Notes: generated by a model from the sequence alone, not told the origin. DNA of 6,269 bases from Alphaproteobacteria bacterium (GCA_028280675.1 JANQLI010000004.1:1-6269); one strand, 5' to 3'. Positions 1-6,268 are shown, counted from the stretch's first letter. Numbers and translations are program-made.

Positions 1-221
1 TTGCACAACAGCCACGCCTGGTTGAAATAACCTCTTATGCAGGCTTACCCGGAGATGATGCACAGAATGCGCGCTCCATCGCCTTTCGCCGCGGATTAAC
101 AGTGCGCGGTCTTCTGATTTCTTATGGTTTGCCCGAAAGCTATATCCGCCTCACCGTTCCCGGCCTGGCGCAGACAGGTGAAAATCCGCATCGCATTGAC
201 CTTTTTGTCGCCACAGAGTGA
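1..221 (+). CDS. OmpA-like C-terminal domain protein, 5' end outside window
   Basis: This is the tail of a gene entering from the left edge; the first complete codon is at position 3 and TGA is at 219-221, giving 72 visible residues. The segment contains ARSIAFRRGLTVRGLLISYG, then GLPESYIRLTVPG and a final HRIDLFVATE. This follows the helix-turn-strand layout of OmpA/MotB-type domains (LSxxRAxxVxxxLxxxGVxxxRI, then NRRIEL), with HRID in place of the usual NRR(I/V)E. Similar OmpA-like tails with an ARRLSLxRALAVRxYL motif occur in alphaproteobacterial proteins of unknown function. It probably acts in the periplasm or at the outer membrane. It reads in the same direction as the MotA-like gene 128 bases downstream, so the two may be functionally linked, although the spacer has its own candidate regulatory site. 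The family call rests on a short C-terminal piece and is moderate; a coding region in this frame is likely. Confidence 0.65.
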   Translation, partial: AQQPRLVEITSYAGLPGDDAQNARSIAFRRGLTVRGLLISYGLPESYIRLTVPGLAQTGENPHRIDLFVATE

Positions 222-349
222 TGCAGACTGACATCATGGGGGAATGGCCCTATGGTAATCAGACGTTAACGAATCGTTAATCATACTCGGCTGCGCGACG
301 ACATCGCACTGCTGCAAAGGCATGCCTTGAGCAAAGTGGAACCACGTGA
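222..349 (+). promoter_or_regulatory. Intergenic spacer, probable promoter region of the motor operon
   Basis: The 128 bases between the OmpA-like stop and the MotA-like start have no open frame of note. They hold the TTAA-N7-TTAA box listed separately, and a weak Shine-Dalgarno-like AGTGGA at 335-340, nine bases before the ATG at 350. No terminator hairpin with a T-run was seen, so read-through from the upstream gene is possible. No convincing -35/-10 pair was identified by eye. The promoter role is inferred from position. Confidence 0.45.
266..280 (+). promoter_or_regulatory. Candidate CtrA binding box (TTAA-N7-TTAA)
   Basis: TTAA at 266-269 and TTAA at 277-280 are separated by exactly seven bases (CGAATCG), matching the full CtrA consensus TTAA-N7-TTAA known from alphaproteobacteria. 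The half-sites are embedded in a direct repeat CGTTAA (264-269 and 275-280). The box lies 69 bases before the ATG of the MotA-like gene, a plausible position for activation or repression of that promoter. The match is direct from the sequence; the binding protein and any regulation are inferred, since only eight positions are specified. Confidence 0.5.
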
Positions 350-1384
350 ATGGCACATGACACAGATCCCTTAATTCTTCGCCAACCGGCCCGTTATCTC
401 TTACGCATGCTGGGCTTTTTAGCGGTGACAGTGTTTATCGTCTGGCTGGTACAAGAGCCTCTGATGAAAGCCATCGCTGCCAATCCCTTGTTAAATCTAG
501 GCATTATTGCGGTTCTCATCCTCGGCAGCCTATACACGTTCGGGCAAGTGCTCAATTTACGTCCCGAGATTAAATGGCTGAACACCTATCATACGCCGGA
601 CGGACAAGCGAAAGCGCCCCGACTTCTCAGCCCCATGGCGCGCTTGCTGGCTGGCCGCGATGGCGCTTTAAGCCTCAGCCCTGCGATTACCCGCGCCATC
701 TTGGATTCGATTGGCTCGCGTCTTGATGAAACCCGTGAAATTGCGCGTTATATGATCGGGCTTTTGATCTTCCTTGGCTTGCTGGGCACCTTCTGGGGTC
801 TCCTGCAAACCGTCGATGCGGTAGGCGATACGATCCGCTCCCTGTCAGTCGGTATGGGACCTATCGAAGACAGTTTTGAAGAATTACGCCTCGGTCTTGA
901 AGCGCCGCTTGGGGGAATGGGAACAGCGTTTTCGTCCTCTCTCGTTGGGCTTGCCGGATCTCTCATCCTCGGTTTTCTCGATTTGCAAATGGGACAGGCG
1001 CAGACACGCTTTTACAATGATGTGGAAGAATGGCTCTCGGAAGGCACACAGGTCCCCTTCGACAATGCAGCTTATGAACCTGCACCCAGCATGTCCTCCA
1101 CGGCGGCCATGGACGGCCCGCAGATGCTAGAGATCATGCAATACACAATGACGAATATGCGGCAAATTTCAGCACAGCTTGCGGATCTCTCAAACCATAT
1201 GCGGGCGCAACAAGGCATGGTCGATCAACTCACCGAAGCGCAAAGTTATGTCGCACCGTTGTTGGAACGGCTTGATCAAATTGCCGCCCATAACTCTGGA
1301 GATGTTGCAATAGATGCCCTACGCGCGGAAATCAATCAACTGACGCAAGCGCTGTATAACATTTCACATGGCGATCAAGGGTAG
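350..1384 (+). CDS. MotA/TolQ/ExbB-family proton channel subunit
   Basis: A 344-residue inner-membrane protein predicted to form the ring of a proton-driven stator. Four hydrophobic segments are visible: about 17-36, 47-68, 134-153 and 187-210. A large cytoplasmic loop (about 69-133) lies between helices 2 and 3, the MotA-like rather than three-helix ExbB-like layout. Helix 3 carries GLLGTFWGLLQTV, the family hallmark (GLLGTxxGL). Helix 4 carries LGGMGTAFSSSLVGLAGS, matching the small-residue and Thr/Ser-rich pore helix. The tail from about 215 is cytoplasmic and helical, with a hydrophilic, Gln-rich stretch at 255-340. The start is fixed by an in-frame TGA at 347-349 immediately before the ATG, with AGTGGA nine bases upstream as a weak ribosome site. 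The MotB-like gene begins eight bases after its stop, so they are almost certainly one operon. No flagellar, tol or ton genes adjoin it, so motA, tolQ or exbB would be unsafe names. Confidence 0.9.
   Translation: MAHDTDPLILRQPARYLLRMLGFLAVTVFIVWLVQEPLMKAIAANPLLNLGIIAVLILGSLYTFGQVLNLRPEIKWLNTYHTPDGQAKAPRLLSPMARLLAGRDGALSLSPAITRAILDSIGSRLDETREIARYMIGLLIFLGLLGTFWGLLQTVDAVGDTIRSLSVGMGPIEDSFEELRLGLEAPLGGMGTAFSSSLVGLAGSLILGFLDLQMGQAQTRFYNDVEEWLSEGTQVPFDNAAYEPAPSMSSTAAMDGPQMLEIMQYTMTNMRQISAQLADLSNHMRAQQGMVDQLTEAQSYVAPLLERLDQIAAHNSGDVAIDALRAEINQLTQALYNISHGDQG
1377..1381 (+). promoter_or_regulatory. Ribosome binding site of the MotB-like gene
   Basis: AAGGG sits 11 bases before the ATG at 1393 and lies inside the last codons of the MotA-like gene. 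The upstream stop codon begins directly after it, so ribosomes finishing the first gene end beside this site. That is consistent with coupled translation of the two motor subunits. Confidence 0.4.
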
Positions 1385-1392
1385 CACTAATC

Positions 1393-2421
1393 ATGTCGCG
1401 GAGCTTTTCGAGGTCGAGACGTGAACAGGCCAATTATTGGCCAGGCTTTGTCGATGCTCTGTCTACGCTTTTGCTGGTGATTATCTTTCTCCTCGCGGTT
1501 TTTATGCTGGCGCAATATTTCCTCGGCCAAGCCTTGTCAGGCCGCGATGAAGCCCTGCAACGCCTCAATGCGCAAATCGCCGAGCTCGGGGATCTTTTGG
1601 CCCTTGAGCGCCAAACCAATCTCAACCTGCGGCAAAGCCTTGAACAGATGCAAGCATCGTTAACGCTGAATGAGCAGAAACTTCTTGATGCGGAGGCGGC
1701 CGCATCCGCTGCACAAGTTGCACTGGCCGATGCAGAAACCCGTCTAGGCACCATGGGCGGCACATTAGATGATGAGAAAGAACTCTCTGAAGCGGCGCAA
1801 AATCAAGCAAAGCTTCTCAATCAACAAGTCATCGCCCTGCGCCAACAAATCGCCGCACTGCAAGCCGCCCTTGATGCCGCCGAAGCCCGCGATGAAGAAC
1901 AGCAAGCGGTGATTGCGGATTTGGGCAAACGTTTGAACGCCGCTCTCGCACAAAAAGTGCAAGAGCTTTCACGCTATCGCTCAGAATTTTTTGGACGCTT
2001 GCGCGAGATTCTCCAGAACAGGTCTGGCGTTGAGATTGTCGGCGATCGTTTTGTCTTTCCATCAGAGATTCTGTTTGACTCGGCCTCAGCCGAACTTAAC
2101 GTTTCCGGCAAACAGGAATTACGCAAACTTGCCGTCGCTCTTAATGACATTGCCGCACGGATTCCCCCTGACCTTAATTGGGTCATGCGCGTTGACGGGC
2201 ACACCGACAAAGCGGCGATCAACACGCCTGAGTTTCCATCGAACTGGCATCTCTCCGCAAGCCGAGCAATCTCCGTTGTCAACTTTTTGATTTCGCAAGG
2301 CGTTCCCGGAGACCGTTTGGTCGCCGCAGGTTTTGGCGAGTTTCACCCACTTGACCCCGGCAACACCCCTGAGGCCTATCGCCGCAACAGGCGCATTGAG
2401 CTGAAGCTGACGGAACGTTAA
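1393..2421 (+). CDS. MotB-like stator subunit with OmpA peptidoglycan-binding domain
   Basis: A 342-residue protein built as membrane anchor, stalk and wall-binding head. A basic N-terminus (RSFSRSRR) precedes YWPGFVDALSTLLLVIIFLL; the single membrane helix spans about 22-43. Asp21, just inside the helix start, sits where MotB, ExbD and TolR carry the proton-binding aspartate. Residues about 46-200 are Ala/Gln/Leu/Glu-rich with few helix breakers except around 118-124, indicating a long coiled coil. Residues about 213-342 form the OmpA-like domain: FPSEILFDSASAELN, VDGHTDKAA, NWHLSASRAISVVNFLISQG, then RRNRRIELKL. With the MotA-like neighbour it should make a proton-driven motor attached to peptidoglycan. 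The helical stalk between membrane and OmpA domain is longer than the short plug region of ordinary MotB. Function beyond that is unknown; similar gene pairs are usually annotated only as proton channel and peptidoglycan-binding proteins in alphaproteobacteria. Confidence 0.9.
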   Translation: MSRSFSRSRREQANYWPGFVDALSTLLLVIIFLLAVFMLAQYFLGQALSGRDEALQRLNAQIAELGDLLALERQTNLNLRQSLEQMQASLTLNEQKLLDAEAAASAAQVALADAETRLGTMGGTLDDEKELSEAAQNQAKLLNQQVIALRQQIAALQAALDAAEARDEEQQAVIADLGKRLNAALAQKVQELSRYRSEFFGRLREILQNRSGVEIVGDRFVFPSEILFDSASAELNVSGKQELRKLAVALNDIAARIPPDLNWVMRVDGHTDKAAINTPEFPSNWHLSASRAISVVNFLISQGVPGDRLVAAGFGEFHPLDPGNTPEAYRRNRRIELKLTER

Positions 2422-2424
2422 ATC

Positions 2425-2463
2425 AAAGAAAAATCCCCTCTGCTTTCAGCCCATTCAGAGAGG
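2425..2463 (-). terminator. Rho-independent terminator of the phosphotransferase gene
   Basis: Read on the minus strand, CCTCTCTG (2463-2456) pairs with CAGAGGGG (2442-2435) in an eight-base stem with one T-G wobble and a 13-base loop. It is followed at once by ATTTTTCTTT (2434-2425). The stem overlaps the last codons and stop (TGA, 2457-2455) of the phosphotransferase. On the plus strand the wobble becomes a C-A mismatch and no T-run follows, so it should work only for the minus-strand unit. No comparable terminator was seen for the converging motor operon. Confidence 0.7.
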
Positions 2464-3627
2464 CCACTCACTATGAAGCGCCCGGCAAAGGCGCTTTATC
2501 TTTGATGTGCGAACACCCCCGAAACCACAATAGCGGTCCAATAGATGTTGCGCGAATTGCAACGCGACAATTTGATCCGTAGGCGGCATGCGATCGCCAA
2601 ACCGCTCACGCCCATAACGCTCTATCAATGCCATATCCCCTGAACGAAAAATTTGCGCATAACTTGTCGCATCAGAGTCGGCATAGTGTTTTTCGAGAAA
2701 AAGTTGGCTGACATCGAGAAGCTCCAAGCTCTTTGGGCGTGCAAATTCCCAATCAATTGCGTAGAGGTACCCACTTGAACTCTGCAGTAAATTCGAAGAC
2801 CGCAAATCCCCATGCGAAAGTGATGCCGGAAGCAGCACAGTTGAGTGCACTCTCTTCAGAAGATCGATCAATCCCGACATCATATCTCTCTCAAGATGTG
2901 CGTGTTCCGCATCGCGCAGCGTTTCATCAGCCAGCGCTTTGAGGGAGATATAGGCATCTTTCAAACGCAATCGGTCCATTAAAGCCATAATGTGATGCGA
3001 TGCGAGCACCTTCGGAGACTCTCCCTCAAGATAGGTTTGCGCGGCGTAGACATAAGACCGGCCAGGACCAATGCCTTTAATCCTTCCCATCTTTAAGCCG
3101 CACGGTGCAATATCGATCCCATTCCCCTCAAAGTGTCTCAGCAATGAAAACTCCTTTTTACAATTCTTCTCCGTCGCTTCGCAAAGAGGGATTTTCACAA
3201 CAGAGCTGATCTGCGTATGGGTACGATCAATATAGCAGGCGATATGTTTTTGCTCACCGCATGTCAAAAGCAATGACGTATCTGCTGTGCTTTTATCGAC
3301 AAAACGCCACAACACTTGCGCGGGAAAAGAAAGTGAAAAAGGGATGAGATATTCTTGCCGCTCATCGCCATGATGAATAATTGCTTTTTGCCATTGAGGG
3401 TCGTCTGTTCTCGACCCAATTTTACGGCGTATAAAGTTACGCACCGTCGGTTGCGTTTCATAGTACGCTGGATAAACAAGGAATGTGCCCGCAGAAAGAT
3501 CAACATACATCCAGTAATGATGATGTGGTTCAACGGTCGACTCATGCCCTCGGCGAATCTGCATGCTTGGCGCAAACAGGTTGAGCTCACTAAAAAGCCG
3601 ATTTACTTGTGCGCGGACATTATCCAT
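2455..3627 (-). CDS. Kinase-fold phosphotransferase (APH/choline kinase-like), substrate unknown
   Basis: A 390-residue protein, probably cytoplasmic, with no signal peptide or membrane helix. SHGDLRSSNLL (271-281) is the Brenner-type catalytic loop HGDxxxxN (Asp274, Asn279), and AIDWEFA (290-296) supplies the metal-binding Asp292 equivalent to the DFG Asp. Lys145 in SSVVKIPL and Glu159 in KKEFSLL are candidates for the ATP-contacting Lys-Glu pair. The kinase domain thus runs from about 118 to 365. Residues 1-117, including EPHHHYWMYVDLSAGTFLVYP, match no family I recognise. The ATG at 3627 has AAGG 10 bases upstream. It lies 61 bases after the RTX exoprotein gene on the same strand, with no terminator evident between, so co-transcription is likely; its own terminator follows. 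Related folds phosphorylate aminoglycosides, choline, sugars or lipid and cell-wall intermediates; nothing here picks one. It has seven cysteines, while the neighbouring exoprotein has none in view. Confidence 0.8.
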   Translation of the reverse strand: MDNVRAQVNRLFSELNLFAPSMQIRRGHESTVEPHHHYWMYVDLSAGTFLVYPAYYETQPTVRNFIRRKIGSRTDDPQWQKAIIHHGDERQEYLIPFSLSFPAQVLWRFVDKSTADTSLLLTCGEQKHIACYIDRTHTQISSVVKIPLCEATEKNCKKEFSLLRHFEGNGIDIAPCGLKMGRIKGIGPGRSYVYAAQTYLEGESPKVLASHHIMALMDRLRLKDAYISLKALADETLRDAEHAHLERDMMSGLIDLLKRVHSTVLLPASLSHGDLRSSNLLQSSSGYLYAIDWEFARPKSLELLDVSQLFLEKHYADSDATSYAQIFRSGDMALIERYGRERFGDRMPPTDQIVALQFAQHLLDRYCGFGGVRTSKIKRLCRALHSEWPL

Positions 3628-3637
3628 GGTTCTGCGA

Positions 3638-3641
3638 CCTT
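3638..3641 (-). promoter_or_regulatory. Ribosome binding site of the phosphotransferase gene
   Basis: On the minus strand AAGG is followed by 10 bases and then the ATG ending at 3627. It is a modest but usable Shine-Dalgarno match that supports this start codon. Confidence 0.35.
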
Positions 3642-3688
3642 GATCGACTTGCTGTCATGCCATGCAGGCAAGACCTTCAGTTTATGCC

Positions 3689-6268
3689 TCACCACTCAAT
3701 CCGCTCTATGCCATCGAAGTTCACTTCGGTGCCATCGCTAAAGACAATGGAGCCTGAACGGTCAGAATCAAGATCAAGAAATCCCGCATCACTCTCAATC
3801 GTAACCGTATCGCCACCGTCTATGGACACAGTCCAAGATGCTTCGGGGGATGCATCGCCAGCAATATTTGTGACTTGAATGGTGTCGGTCCAGCCATTGC
3901 CGCCTTCAATCTCATCAGCGCCACTGGCTTCCATAATAAAGAATGTATCATCCCCCTTGCCGCCTTCAAGAACATCGTCGCCGGACCCACCATAAAGGGT
4001 GTCGTCTCCATCATCGCCCTTCAGCGTATCATCACCCTCACCACCACTGATGAGGTCATCACCCTTACCGCCTTTGACAGTGTCATCACCGGCATCGGCA
4101 TACAGAACATCATTGCCATCTTCGCCCTTGATTTTATCGTCGCCTTCACCAGCGAGAATAATTTCATCATCGTTCGATCCCGTGAGGTTAAAGGCGCTGT
4201 CACCTGATCCTTTTCCAGATCCCGATCCCGATCCTTTTCCGGACCCAGAGCCCGAACCGGACCCCTTACCAGATCCGCCTTTACTCCCGGCAATGTCGAT
4301 TTCAAAGGAAGATGTCACCGACTCTCCGGAATCATCCGTCGCGGTGACCGTTACAGTGGAGTCATCTCCCGTCGCTGTGCCTGAGAGAACGCCTGTGTCT
4401 TCATCAATGGTGAGCCAGGATGGGCCTTCAACGGAATATGTGAGACTGTCATCAACATCGACATCATGAAACGCATGTGAGACATCAAGGTCTATGGACA
4501 CGCCCTCACCCGTGAGAACATCGTGAAGATCATCCGCAGTCGGTGCATCATTTGCAGCAATCACATCAAGTGTCGCCATTCCTGAAACAATTTCTTGTCC
4601 ATCGCTGACATCAAAGCTGATTGGCACATCTTGCCCACTGTAGTTTTCTGCCGGGGAAAATGTCCATGTTCCGTTGCCATTATCAGTCACCACCCCGAAC
4701 TCAGCGTCTACCATGACATCCACGACACTCAAGTCATCTCCATCAAGATCAGAGCTATTCGCTAATAAGTCCGCCTCAGTAATGAGGATCTCGGAGTCTT
4801 CACTTGTGGAGCCCAAGTCCACATCACCGGCAACAGGATTGTCATTCACAGCTTGAATGTCTAAAGATGCGGTCGCCGAATCCGTCTCTGTGCCGTCGGT
4901 CACACTGAAGCTCAATGGCACGTCATCGCCATTGAAATTTGCGGCCGGGTTAAAGGTGTAAGTGCCATCGCCGTTGTCGGTCACCGTGCCCGCCGATGGA
5001 TCAACGCTCACCTCTGTTACGGAAAGCGTATCGCCATCCACATCAGAGGCGTTGGCCAGAAGATCAGCCTCACTAAAAGTGATGCTGCTATCTTCCGCAG
5101 TGGACCCAAGGTCAACATTGCTAACCACTGGACCGTCATTTTCTGCGCTCACGTCCAGCGTCGCTGTACCTGTGTCCGTTTCTGAACCATCACTGACTGT
5201 GAAGCTGAGCGGTACATTATCGCCGTTAAAATTCTCCACTGGATTGAAGGTGTAAGTGCCGTCGCCATTGTCGGTCACCGTGCCCACCGACGGGTCAACA
5301 CTCACGTCAACAACGGAAAGGTCATCGCCATTGGCATCAGTTGAATTAGCCAATAAGTCCGCCTCACTGAAGGTAAGACTTGTGTCTTCTGATGTGCTTC
5401 CTAAATCGACATCACCTGCTTCGGGGGCAACGTCAGGTTCCGGCATATTTTCGACTTCAAGGCTTTCAAAGTTCTTCGCTGTCATGCCGAGGGTTTCAAA
5501 CTCAAATGGCGTTTTGAAATCACCTGAATCCAATTGCGCTTGGTAGGCTTCAATTTCCGCGATGACAGCAGGATTGGCCGCTTGCTCATCCGTAAGCTCG
5601 ATACGGAACGTATCCGTGTCACGTCCACCATCATAAAGAACATGGCTGTCATGATCTTGCGCAGCGGTGACAATATCATCGCCACGTTCAGCATCGACCT
5701 CATCAATATTGTTGAGATCGATCGTCGTAAAGTCGAGCGATTCATCATTATTGGTCCCGCGTATGCGATCGTATCCGCCCGCACCACCGTCAATTTCTTC
5801 CACGCTGTCGAGATTGCCGAAATTGTCTTCAACGCGGAAGATGTCATTCCCGCCGGAACCAATCAGTTCGTCATGACCTTCACCGCCATAAACGGTATCG
5901 GTGCCATCACCACCACCGCGGACATAAAACTGATCATCGCCGCCACCACCATGAAGTTCGTCATTGCCTCGGTTGCCGCGAATGAAGTCAGCGTCATCCG
6001 TACCGGTAACCGTATCGTTCCCTTTGCCGGCATCAATCTCATCAATGTTGTTGAGGTCTATACCAGAAAAATCGAGAGTTTCACTGTCATTTGATCCCAG
6101 AACACGATCATAGCCGCCAGTACCACCATCTATCTCTTCAACACTATCGAGATTACCGAGATTGTCTTCCACACGGAAAATATCGTTGCCGCCAGAGCCG
6201 ATCAGCTCGTCATGACCGTCGCCGCCATATACGGTATCCGTGCCATCGCCACCACCGCGAACATAAAA
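3689..6268 (-). CDS. Large RTX/cadherin-repeat exoprotein, type I secreted; N-terminus outside window
   Basis: The frame is open to the right edge: 859 residues are visible before TGA at 3691-3689, and the true start lies beyond 6269. Numbering residues from Val at 6172, the parts in order are: RTX-type 113-residue repeats (up to about 170); a segment with DGGRDTDTFRIELTDEQ and FETLGMTAKNFESLEV (about 181-240); three cadherin-like repeats (255-548); a dystroglycan-type cadherin domain (544-628); a Gly/Ser/Lys linker (629-658); nine RTX nonapeptides (663-743); and a C-terminal region with GWTDTIQV and the ending VNFDGIERIEW. That ending resembles the type I secretion target regions of RTX/VCBS-type adhesins. 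The protein is strongly acidic, and I see no cysteine, as expected for an extracellular calcium-binding protein. A surface adhesin or biofilm matrix protein is the likeliest role; an enzyme or toxin domain in the unseen N-terminus cannot be excluded. No type I exporter genes are in the window. Confidence 0.92.
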   Translation of the reverse strand, partial: FYVRGGGDGTDTVYGGDGHDELIGSGGNDIFRVEDNLGNLDSVEEIDGGTGGYDRVLGSNDSETLDFSGIDLNNIDEIDAGKGNDTVTGTDDADFIRGNRGNDELHGGGGDDQFYVRGGGDGTDTVYGGEGHDELIGSGGNDIFRVEDNFGNLDSVEEIDGGAGGYDRIRGTNNDESLDFTTIDLNNIDEVDAERGDDIVTAAQDHDSHVLYDGGRDTDTFRIELTDEQAANPAVIAEIEAYQAQLDSGDFKTPFEFETLGMTAKNFESLEVENMPEPDVAPEAGDVDLGSTSEDTSLTFSEADLLANSTDANGDDLSVVDVSVDPSVGTVTDNGDGTYTFNPVENFNGDNVPLSFTVSDGSETDTGTATLDVSAENDGPVVSNVDLGSTAEDSSITFSEADLLANASDVDGDTLSVTEVSVDPSAGTVTDNGDGTYTFNPAANFNGDDVPLSFSVTDGTETDSATASLDIQAVNDNPVAGDVDLGSTSEDSEILITEADLLANSSDLDGDDLSVVDVMVDAEFGVVTDNGNGTWTFSPAENYSGQDVPISFDVSDGQEIVSGMATLDVIAANDAPTADDLHDVLTGEGVSIDLDVSHAFHDVDVDDSLTYSVEGPSWLTIDEDTGVLSGTATGDDSTVTVTATDDSGESVTSSFEIDIAGSKGGSGKGSGSGSGSGKGSGSGSGKGSGDSAFNLTGSNDDEIILAGEGDDKIKGEDGNDVLYADAGDDTVKGGKGDDLISGGEGDDTLKGDDGDDTLYGGSGDDVLEGGKGDDTFFIMEASGADEIEGGNGWTDTIQVTNIAGDASPEASWTVSIDGGDTVTIESDAGFLDLDSDRSGSIVFSDGTEVNFDGIERIEW
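3692..3940 (-). other. Predicted type I secretion C-terminal target region
   Basis: The last roughly 83 residues of the exoprotein follow the nonapeptides. They include GGNGWTDTIQVTN, SWTVSIDGGDTVTIES and GSIVFSDGTEVNFDGIERIEW split by acidic spacers. The WTDTIQ opening and F-(D/E)-GIE-(K/R)-IEW ending recur in large alphaproteobacterial RTX and VCBS proteins exported by an ABC transporter, membrane fusion protein and TolC-like channel. The assignment comes from remembered family resemblance. Confidence 0.65.
3944..4186 (-). repeat. Nine tandem RTX calcium-binding nonapeptides
   Basis: Nine consecutive nine-residue units follow the GGxGxDxUx pattern, for example ISGGEGDDT, LKGDDGDDT, LYGGSGDDV and LEGGKGDDT. 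In known RTX proteins such units fold into a parallel beta-roll that binds calcium outside the cell and helps folding after export. The first unit (LTGSNDDEI) is degenerate and lacks the GG pair; the fourth (LYADAGDDT) is also divergent. The array is short. Confidence 0.9.
4199..4288 (-). repeat. Low-complexity Gly/Ser/Lys linker coding sequence
   Basis: About 30 residues consist only of Gly, Ser and Lys apart from one Asp, in a (GS)n pattern interrupted by evenly spaced GK pairs, such as SGSGSGKGSGSGSGK. The DNA is a matching hexamer-based imperfect repeat rich in GATCC and TTTTCC on the plus strand. It separates the cadherin-like part from the RTX array and is probably a flexible, positively charged hinge in an otherwise acidic protein. 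Repeats of this kind can change length by slippage. Confidence 0.8.
4289..4543 (-). other. Dystroglycan-type cadherin-like (He_PIG/CADG) domain
   Basis: Residues 544-628 of the exoprotein contain SHAFHDVDVDDSLTYSVEG, PSWLTIDEDTGVLSGTATG and STVTVTATDDSGESVTSSFE. The order F-x-D-x-D-x-L-x-Y, then PSWL-x-I-(D)-x-x-TG-x-L-x-GT, then V-x-A-T-D is the signature of CADG/He_PIG Ig-like domains. These occur in bacterial surface proteins and often mediate carbohydrate or calcium-dependent contacts. It differs clearly in sequence from the three cadherin-like repeats before it. Confidence 0.75.
4529..5410 (-). repeat. Three tandem 294-bp repeats encoding cadherin-like domains
   Basis: Three copies of a 98-residue unit start at VDLGST (residues 255, 353 and 451 from 6172), with a constant period of 98 residues. 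Shared blocks are SEADLLANxSDxDGDxLSV, GTVTDNGDGTYTFNPxxNFNGDxVPLSF and SDGxETDxxTATLDV. This is the tandem-95/Cadherin_5-like pattern found in large bacterial adhesins. The third copy is the most diverged (VMVDAEFGVVTDNGNGTWTF, NYSGQDVPISF). The acidic DxDGD and NDxP boundary motifs suggest calcium bound between domains. Confidence 0.85.

Noticed and set aside
1434..1763. 109-codon minus-strand frame inside the MotB-like gene
   Set aside because: It is an antisense shadow of the coiled-coil coding region, with a Cys/Arg/Ser-rich product and no recognisable domain.
350..2421. Zorya-type anti-phage system (ZorA/ZorB)
   Set aside because: The channel and OmpA pair is superficially similar, but the MotA-like tail is only about 130 residues rather than the very long ZorA tail. 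No ZorC/ZorD helicase or nuclease gene follows; a convergent kinase-like gene does.
3648..3672. Inverted repeat CTTGCTG...CAGGCAAG between exoprotein and phosphotransferase
   Set aside because: The stem is short with a bulged base, and no T-run follows on the minus strand. It is not a convincing terminator, and no other role can be supported.
3999..4469. 156-codon plus-strand frame rich in PDPDPEPEP
   Set aside because: It is the complement of the Gly/Ser/Lys linker and nonapeptides; its composition follows from the opposite strand and the minus-strand gene is clearly real.
5534..6094. 186-codon open frame on the plus strand opposite the exoprotein repeats
   Set aside because: It mirrors the Asp/Gly-rich repeat codons of the minus-strand gene (GAT/GAC read backwards as ATC/GTC), giving an Ile/Val-rich pseudo-protein with the same period. 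This is a well-known artefact of RTX genes, and no ribosome site was evident.
6170..6172. GTG as the start of the exoprotein
   Set aside because: The frame stays open for 32 further codons to the window edge, and those codons encode another repeat copy. The GTG is an internal Val in the FRVEDN motif.
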